A stretch of DNA of 18,446 bases from positions 1 through 18,446 of the forward strand of contig NZ_CALJRY010000369.1 in the NCBI RefSeq assembly GCF_937976295.1, given 5' to 3'. How positions within the stretch are numbered: position 1 is the first letter of the stretch; each line of letters opens with the position of its first letter. Below are positions 13,714-18,446 of the stretch, in pieces. The translations under genes were made by a program, and so were the position numbers. Under the pieces are notes generated by a model that was not told where the DNA came from, searched no databases, and saw only the letters and a program-made list of their open reading frames with translations. This stretch comes from an uncultured Rothia sp. (GTDB lineage: Bacteria > Actinomycetota > Actinomycetes > Actinomycetales > Micrococcaceae).

Positions 13714-14994
13714 TTAGAAAGTCTTGAGCATACGCAACGGCACCAGACGCTCGGCGTCCGTGAGCGAACCGTGCTGACCAACCATGTGCAGGGCACGCTC
13801 CTGATAGTGGCGCATATCGTACAGCGCCCAATCATCGCGAGCGCACACCATCAGGTCGCCAATGCGGCCGCGCGCCGCATCCGTAATGACCGGGCCGAAG
13901 TAGCCGGCACGCATCAGTTCGCGAGAGTCAATCACCCAGGCGCGCTCGCCCCAGTACTGCGCCCAACGCTGAGCGGTGGCGGTGCGTGCCGCCTCCGAGG
14001 TGTCTTCGAGGTACAGGTGCACGGCGCGCGGTTCACCGGCGGTCATTGCGATGTTGCGGGTCAGCTCCTCCACGCCCGAGTAGTCGATGCGCTGATGCTC
14101 GGGCACGTTCACCATGCCGTGATCGGCGGTCACGAAGAGTGCCGCCCACGCCGGGGCGCGCTCCGCCAGACGCTTCAGCGCCGAGTTCAGCTCCTCCAGC
14201 TGCTGCAGCCATTCGTCGCTGCCCACGCCGTAGCGGTGGCCCGCCGCGTCAATCTCGCCCCAGTACAGGTACACGGTGGTCGGGGTGCGGCTGGAGAGCG
14301 CCTCCAGGGCGTAAGTGACGCGGGCGTTATAGCCGACGGCATCCACGAAGTCGCCACCGCGCAACGCCGCCTCCGTCAGGCCGGTACCGCGATACTTACC
14401 CAGCGAAATGGTGAGCACGCGGCGGTTTTCGTGGTGGCGTTCCAGCACGGTCGGCAGCGGCTGCCAGGCGTGCGGGTCCACCGACTGGTCCCAACCGGAC
14501 AGGTGGTTCATGACCGAGCCCGCTCCCCCGTTGCCTGCCGGGTTGCGCACCTCGTAACCGGCGATGCCGTGCGCGCCCGGTGCCGTGCCGGTACCCAGCG
14601 AAGTCAGGGATGCGGCGGTCGTGGTGGGGAACGCGGCGTCCAGCGGGCCCAGGTTCAGGGTCTTACGCAGGGCGGGCGCGTAGCCGCCGTAGCTGTTGAG
14701 CAGCTGCTCACCCAGACCGTCCACCATGATCACGCAGGCGTGACGGAACGACGCCGGATCAACGTCCTGCTCCGCGAGGCGACCGGCAAGGTTCAGCGGG
14801 TCGGCTACGGAGTTGAACGCAGGGTCGGCATCCAGGGCGTGTGCGGGGCGTGCCAGGCTTCGCTGAGCCACCAGAGAGGAGGCGGACTCCAGCACATCGG
14901 CGATGCTATTGCTGCCGTAGGCGGGCGCGGGGGGCAACGGCGCGCCCAGAACATCGTGCAGAGTGGGCTGTTCGGTGCGGGACGGGGCCGTCAT
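13714..14994 (-). CDS. Alkaline-phosphatase-superfamily nucleotide pyrophosphatase/phosphodiesterase
   Basis: A 426-aa probable two-metal phosphodiesterase or phosphatase. Metal and nucleophile positions of the NPP/alkaline phosphatase fold are visible: VIMVDGLG with D92; FPTTTAASL with the nucleophile threonine in 124-126; GEIDAAGH with D249 and H253; TADHGM with D291 and H292; and GQHGS with H408. There is no signal peptide (the N-terminus is polar and Pro-rich), so it probably acts in the cytosol, unlike many NPPs. The substrate is unknown. ATG at 14994 has an AGAGGA site 4 bases upstream. It is second in a two-gene unit, 44 bases after DUF5998, and converges on sepH. Confidence 0.88.
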   Translation of the reverse strand: MTAPSRTEQPTLHDVLGAPLPPAPAYGSNSIADVLESASSLVAQRSLARPAHALDADPAFNSVADPLNLAGRLAEQDVDPASFRHACVIMVDGLGEQLLNSYGGYAPALRKTLNLGPLDAAFPTTTAASLTSLGTGTAPGAHGIAGYEVRNPAGNGGAGSVMNHLSGWDQSVDPHAWQPLPTVLERHHENRRVLTISLGKYRGTGLTEAALRGGDFVDAVGYNARVTYALEALSSRTPTTVYLYWGEIDAAGHRYGVGSDEWLQQLEELNSALKRLAERAPAWAALFVTADHGMVNVPEHQRIDYSGVEELTRNIAMTAGEPRAVHLYLEDTSEAARTATAQRWAQYWGERAWVIDSRELMRAGYFGPVITDAARGRIGDLMVCARDDWALYDMRHYQERALHMVGQHGSLTDAERLVPLRMLKTF

Positions 14995-15010
14995 AGGTTC
15001 CTCTCGGGGT

Positions 15011-15049
15011 GTTTATCGGCGGTGCTTATCGGTGCTGTTTATCGGCGGG
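15011..15049. repeat. Three 13-bp tandem repeats across the DUF5998 stop
   Basis: Units at 15011-15023, 15024-15036 and 15037-15049 share TTATCGG at exact 13-base spacing; the outer two are 12 of 13 identical. On the minus strand each unit holds a TAA (15041-15039, 15028-15026, 15015-15013). Because 13 is not a multiple of 3, the stops fall in all three frames. The first one met is the DUF5998 stop. Confidence 0.8.
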
Positions 15050-15632
15050 TTGCGTACATGCGGGCACGGTGCAGCGCACGCGCAAAATGCTGCGCACGCT
15101 GAACCGACTCCGGGCCGTCAGCGGTCGCAGAAACACGCACCGCAATGTCCTCGCGGCGCGCATCGCCGGTGAAGCCGTGGTCGGCGTTGCACTGCGGATC
15201 CTGGCAACCGGCAGGAGCCAGCTCCATGTGCAGCGAACCGGTCCAGGCAATCTGGAAGGAAATCTCAGTCGGGGCGGTGCTACCGGCGTTGTACGCCTGC
15301 GGCTGGCTGAAACCGTAGCTGATGGTGACCGCGTTCAGGGCGCTCAGGTGCACCGCCTCCACGCTCACATGCGCAACGGTACCCTGCGCGTCACCTTCAA
15401 GGTGCTGGTCGTCCAGGTGCGCAAAGATGACGTGCTCACCGCAGAGCACCATCACGGTGATGTGGCGGTGAAAATCATCGCGTGAGAAGTGAGTTTCATG
15501 CTGCACGAAGTGCGCGTCCGGGTTCATGCCCGCCAGCGCGTCATCCACCACTTCCAGCACGAGGTCGGGGTAGAAACCGGCATGCTTAATGTCTGCGACC
15601 AGTTGCTCGCGTTCGGGGGTGGTGGCGTACAT
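15039..15632 (-). CDS. DUF5998 family protein
   Basis: A 197-aa soluble protein of unknown function, conserved beside the phosphodiesterase and sepH in actinobacteria. Features seen are a helical start (TPEREQLVADIKHAGFYPDLV), the segment HFVQHETHFSRDDFHRHITVMVLCGEHVIFAHLDDQ, a central beta-rich part and CQDPQCNADHGFTG, a Cys/His-bearing motif near the end that could bind a metal. I set the start at the ATG at 15632 with GAGG four bases upstream. The ATG at 15680 would add 16 residues that lack the family look. It is first in the unit with the phosphodiesterase. Confidence 0.85.
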   Translation of the reverse strand: MYATTPEREQLVADIKHAGFYPDLVLEVVDDALAGMNPDAHFVQHETHFSRDDFHRHITVMVLCGEHVIFAHLDDQHLEGDAQGTVAHVSVEAVHLSALNAVTISYGFSQPQAYNAGSTAPTEISFQIAWTGSLHMELAPAGCQDPQCNADHGFTGDARREDIAVRVSATADGPESVQRAQHFARALHRARMYATRR

Positions 15633-15706
15633 CGTACCTCTTTCGTGCGTGCCCTCATGAGGCGACGTCGGTCGGCGCACACGATGAAGGCGGTTAGGTG
15701 TTACTC

Positions 15707-15723
15707 CCCTCTACCTTAGAGGG
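15707..15723. promoter_or_regulatory. 7-bp inverted repeat upstream of DUF5998
   Basis: CCCTCTA (15707-15713) and TAGAGGG (15717-15723) are perfect complements around 3 bases, 75 bases before the DUF5998 ATG in the 285-base divergent spacer to parC. On the minus strand TAAGGT within it could be a -10. It may be an operator overlapping that promoter. Confidence 0.35.
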
Positions 15724-15743
15724 TTCCAGCCGGGCTGTGCTAC

Positions 15744-15772
15744 TTGACCACGCTAATACCGGCACATATGAC
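15744..15772 (+). promoter_or_regulatory. Candidate distal promoter of parC
   Basis: TTGACC (15744-15749) and TATGAC (15767-15772) are separated by exactly 17 bases. They match 5 of 6 and 4 of 6 consensus positions. The leader would be about 140 bases. Confidence 0.5.
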
Positions 15773-15876
15773 GACGTGCACTCCCCCGGTACGCTCCGAT
15801 TACAGCCCCGCGACCTCCTTAGCGCACCCCACAGATGACGCTGACCAGCCAGCCCGTCTGACCCGCTCCCACCCGC

Positions 15877-15882
15877 TAAAAT
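15877..15882 (+). promoter_or_regulatory. Candidate proximal -10 of parC
   Basis: TAAAAT lies 35 bases before the parC ATG and stands out in a very GC-rich stretch. No good -35 is present. It may be a second start site after the distal promoter. Confidence 0.35.
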
Positions 15883-15917
15883 AGGAGGAGCGAAAACACA
15901 CCGACACGAGGAGATAT

Positions 15918-18443
15918 ATGGCTCGCCGATCCAAATCCGCCGTCAGCGACTACCCGGTGGATGTGGTAGAGAATATCGTCGACATCGACGTATCCGCCGA
16001 GATGGAATCCAGCTTCCTGGAATACTCCTACTCGGTGATTTATTCGCGCGCCCTCCCCGACGCCCGCGACGGCCTCAAGCCCGTGCAGCGCCGCATCCTC
16101 TACATGATGCAGCAGATGGGTCTGCGCCCCGACAAGGGCCACGTCAAGAGCGCCCGCGTGACCGGCGAGGTCATGGGTAAGCTCCACCCGCACGGCGACG
16201 CCGCCATCTACGATGCGATGGTGCGCCTCGCACAGCCCTTCGCGCTGCGTCTACCCCTCGTTGACGGCCACGGTAACTTCGGCTCCCTCGACGACGGCCC
16301 GGCAGCCGCCCGATACACCGAAGCACGCATGGCACCCGCCGCGCAGGCGCTCACCGCCGACCTCGAAGAAGACGTGGTTGACTTCGTACCGAACTACGAC
16401 AACCAGTTCATGCAGCCCTCCGTGCTGCCCGCAGCGTTCCCGAACCTGCTCGTCAACGGCACCACCGGCATCGCGGTCGGCATGGCAACCAACATGGCAC
16501 CGCACAACCTGCGCGAGGTCATCGCAGGTACCCGCCACCTCATCGCCCACCCCGAGGCGACCCTCAAAGACATCATGAAGTTCATCCCCGGCCCCGACCT
16601 GCCCACCGGCGGCACCATCGTGGGTCTGAGTGGAATCCGTGACGCCTACGAAACCGGCCGCGGCACCTTCAAAACCCGCGCGAAGGTCTCCATCGAGCAG
16701 GTCAGCCCCCGCAAGCAGGGCATTGTCGTCACCGAACTGCCGTACATGGTCGGCCCCGAAAAGGTCATCGAAAAGATCAAGGACGGCGTCAACTCCAAGA
16801 AGCTCACCGGCATCTCCGACGTGGTCGACCTGACCGACCGCACCAACGGTCTGCGCCTCGTCATCGAAATCAAGAACGGCTTCAACCCCGAGGCGGTGCT
16901 CGCCGCCCTCTACAAGCACACCCCGCTCGAGGATTCCTTCGGCATTAACAACGTGGCGCTCGTGGACGGTCAGCCGCAGACCCTCGGCCTGCTCGACCTG
17001 ATGCGCGTGTACATTGACCACCGCCTGAACGTGGTTCGCCGCCGCACCGAATTCCGCCTGGGCAAGCGCACCGACCGCCTGCACCTGGTGGAGGGCCTGC
17101 TCGTGGCGATCCTCGACATTGACGAGGTCATCCAGATTATCCGTGAGTCTGATGAGACCGCTCAGGCACGCGAAAAGCTGAAGGTCGTCTTCGACCTGAC
17201 CGACACCCAGGCGAACCATATTCTGGAGCTGCGCCTGCGCCAGCTCACCAAGTACTCCCGCCTGGAACTGGAAGCAGAACGCGACACCCTGCAGCAGGAA
17301 ATCGCGGAATTGCAGCGTATCCTCGGCTCCGATGCGGCACTGCGCGAACTGGTCTCCGACGAGCTCGCCGAGGTCGCCGAACGCTACGGCACCGACCGCC
17401 GCACCCAGCTCAAAACCAAGGACGACATGCAGGTCGCCATTGAGGCAGTCACCGCCCAGTCCAAGGCAAAGAAGAGCCTGGGCCTCGCCCTCGAAATCGC
17501 GGACGATCCCTGCTGGGCGCTGCTCTCCGCCTCCGGCATGATGGGACGAACCCCCGGCAAGCCCATCCGCGAGGCGCTCGTGGATCCCGGCAAGCGTTTC
17601 AAGCACGACGTGTTCGCCTCGATTGTGCCGACCACCGCGCGCGGTGAGATCGGTGCCGTGACCTCCGCAGGACGCATGGTGCGTCTGTCCGTCATGGACA
17701 TTGCGGTGCTGGACGAGAACGGCGGCACCCCCTCCATGTCGACGGCGGTGAAGGCAACCGAGCTGGTTCAGCTCGCCAAGGGTGAGAAGCTGGTCGCCCT
17801 CGTACCGCTGAACACGGTGCTGGCGCTGGCAACCGCGGGCGGCGTGATCAAGCGCCTCAACCCGGATTACCCGCTGAACCAGACCGAGTGGGACATCATG
17901 AAGCTCAAGGACGGCGACGAAATCGTAGCCGCCGCCCCCTGCCCCACCGACGACATGGTTCTTACCTTCGTCACTCGCGACGCGAAACTGCTGACCTTCG
18001 ACGCGGCGAAGGTTCGCCCGCAGGGACGCACCGGCGGCGGTATCGCAGGCATCAAACTTGCCGACGGCGACCGCGTCATCGCCCTGGGTGTGACCGCGCC
18101 CGGCGACGCGGCGGAGGTCGTGACCGTCACCAACGGCAAGGACGGCCTGGCGAGCGCCAAGGTCACCGCCCTGAGCGAGTACCCGCAGAAGGGCCGCGCA
18201 ACCGGCGGCGTGCGTGCGCACCGTTTCCTCACCGGTGAGAGCCAGTTGGCTCTGGCGTGGGTGGGCGTGGGCCCGGCGAAGGCGGCGTCCTCCGGCGGTG
18301 TGGCTCGTTCCCTGCCGACCGAGCACGGTGCCCGTGACGGTTCCGGTGTGATGCTTACTCAGAGCATCGGCATTGTGGGCCCGAACTATGCGGCTGTTTC
18401 TGCTGCGATGGCGGTTAGCCCGGAGGGTGAAAAGCTCTTCTAG
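15918..18443 (+). CDS. parC: DNA topoisomerase IV subunit A
   Basis: The breakage-reunion subunit of topoisomerase IV, which with ParE decatenates daughter chromosomes using ATP. Complete at 841 aa, ATG after GAGGAG, ending in TAG 3 bases from the window edge. The N-terminus (ENIVDIDVSAEMESSFLEYSYSVIYSRALPDARDGLKPVQRRIL) is of the actinobacterial ParC type, not the GyrA type. The quinolone region HPHGDAAIYD spans 90-99; the catalytic tyrosine is Y133 in AARYTEAR. A coiled segment lies near 440-480. The C-terminal beta-pinwheel holds GyrA-box-like loops GRTGGGIAG (about 702) and KGRATGGVR (about 757). A degenerate box fits ParC better than GyrA. A30s-type start is clear. parE is not in the window; it may lie nearby. 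Confidence 0.93.
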   Translation: MARRSKSAVSDYPVDVVENIVDIDVSAEMESSFLEYSYSVIYSRALPDARDGLKPVQRRILYMMQQMGLRPDKGHVKSARVTGEVMGKLHPHGDAAIYDAMVRLAQPFALRLPLVDGHGNFGSLDDGPAAARYTEARMAPAAQALTADLEEDVVDFVPNYDNQFMQPSVLPAAFPNLLVNGTTGIAVGMATNMAPHNLREVIAGTRHLIAHPEATLKDIMKFIPGPDLPTGGTIVGLSGIRDAYETGRGTFKTRAKVSIEQVSPRKQGIVVTELPYMVGPEKVIEKIKDGVNSKKLTGISDVVDLTDRTNGLRLVIEIKNGFNPEAVLAALYKHTPLEDSFGINNVALVDGQPQTLGLLDLMRVYIDHRLNVVRRRTEFRLGKRTDRLHLVEGLLVAILDIDEVIQIIRESDETAQAREKLKVVFDLTDTQANHILELRLRQLTKYSRLELEAERDTLQQEIAELQRILGSDAALRELVSDELAEVAERYGTDRRTQLKTKDDMQVAIEAVTAQSKAKKSLGLALEIADDPCWALLSASGMMGRTPGKPIREALVDPGKRFKHDVFASIVPTTARGEIGAVTSAGRMVRLSVMDIAVLDENGGTPSMSTAVKATELVQLAKGEKLVALVPLNTVLALATAGGVIKRLNPDYPLNQTEWDIMKLKDGDEIVAAAPCPTDDMVLTFVTRDAKLLTFDAAKVRPQGRTGGGIAGIKLADGDRVIALGVTAPGDAAEVVTVTNGKDGLASAKVTALSEYPQKGRATGGVRAHRFLTGESQLALAWVGVGPAKAASSGGVARSLPTEHGARDGSGVMLTQSIGIVGPNYAAVSAAMAVSPEGEKLF

Positions 18444-18446
18444 GCG

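Noticed and set aside
13699..15102. 467-codon plus-strand frame opposite the phosphodiesterase
   Set aside because: Low-quality composition (Arg, His, Gly, Val rich), no motif, and the opposite strand has all catalytic motifs of a known superfamily.
16251..18326. 691-codon open frame on the minus strand opposite parC
   Set aside because: It is the mirror of a well-supported topoisomerase gene in GC-rich DNA, has His/Val/Gly-rich composition without domains, and has no ribosome site.
1..18446. Mobile element, prophage, CRISPR or defence island
   Set aside because: No transposase, integrase, terminal repeats, spacer arrays or composition shift were seen. Every gene fits a conserved actinobacterial chromosomal order.

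Overview
This window is a stretch of core chromosome from a high-GC Gram-positive bacterium (Actinomycetota). The gene order closely follows the conserved actinobacterial block that in Mycobacterium tuberculosis lies around dxs1, Rv2689c-Rv2694c, ceoB/ceoC, dut and the DUF4193 gene. The extra sepH, DUF5998 and parC genes, the roughly 60% GC content and the codon use point to Micrococcales. A Rothia mucilaginosa-like organism is my best guess, but that is inference from memory and no database was searched. I see no rRNA, tRNA, transposase, CRISPR array or phage gene.

Layout, left to right. (1) A Rieske [2Fe-2S] Tat lipoprotein gene on plus (75-617) shares a terminator with the convergent dxs (minus). 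(2) Three minus genes follow: dxs, a class I RNA (uracil-C5)-type methyltransferase, and a KimA/Rv2690c-type APC permease. (3) Divergent from the permease, two abutting RCK/TrkA genes (ceoB-like, ceoC-like) lie on plus and end in a perfect 18-bp terminator hairpin. (4) A minus operon reads dut, DUF3710, OB-fold protein, DUF3159 membrane protein; the last three are translationally coupled by short overlaps. (5) A DUF4193 zinc-ribbon gene on minus starts at TTG. A 326-bp AT-rich divergent spacer separates it from sepH on plus. (6) A perfect 23-bp hairpin separates sepH from the convergent pair DUF5998 then alkaline-phosphatase-superfamily protein (minus). (7) The window ends with a complete parC (topoisomerase IV A) on plus.

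Functionally the window joins isoprenoid synthesis (dxs), RNA modification, potassium homeostasis (KimA-like permease plus two nucleotide-binding RCK proteins), dUTP hygiene with three uncharacterised coupled partners, cell division (SepH) and chromosome decatenation (ParC). I found no clearly foreign or defence-like system. The best leads are the potassium unit, the coupled dut-DUF3710-OB-DUF3159 operon, a recurrent GCGCTTTCAC motif flanking the DUF4193 gene, 13-bp tandem repeats that place stop codons in successive frames after two genes, and a Rieske lipoprotein with a long cysteine-containing leader.
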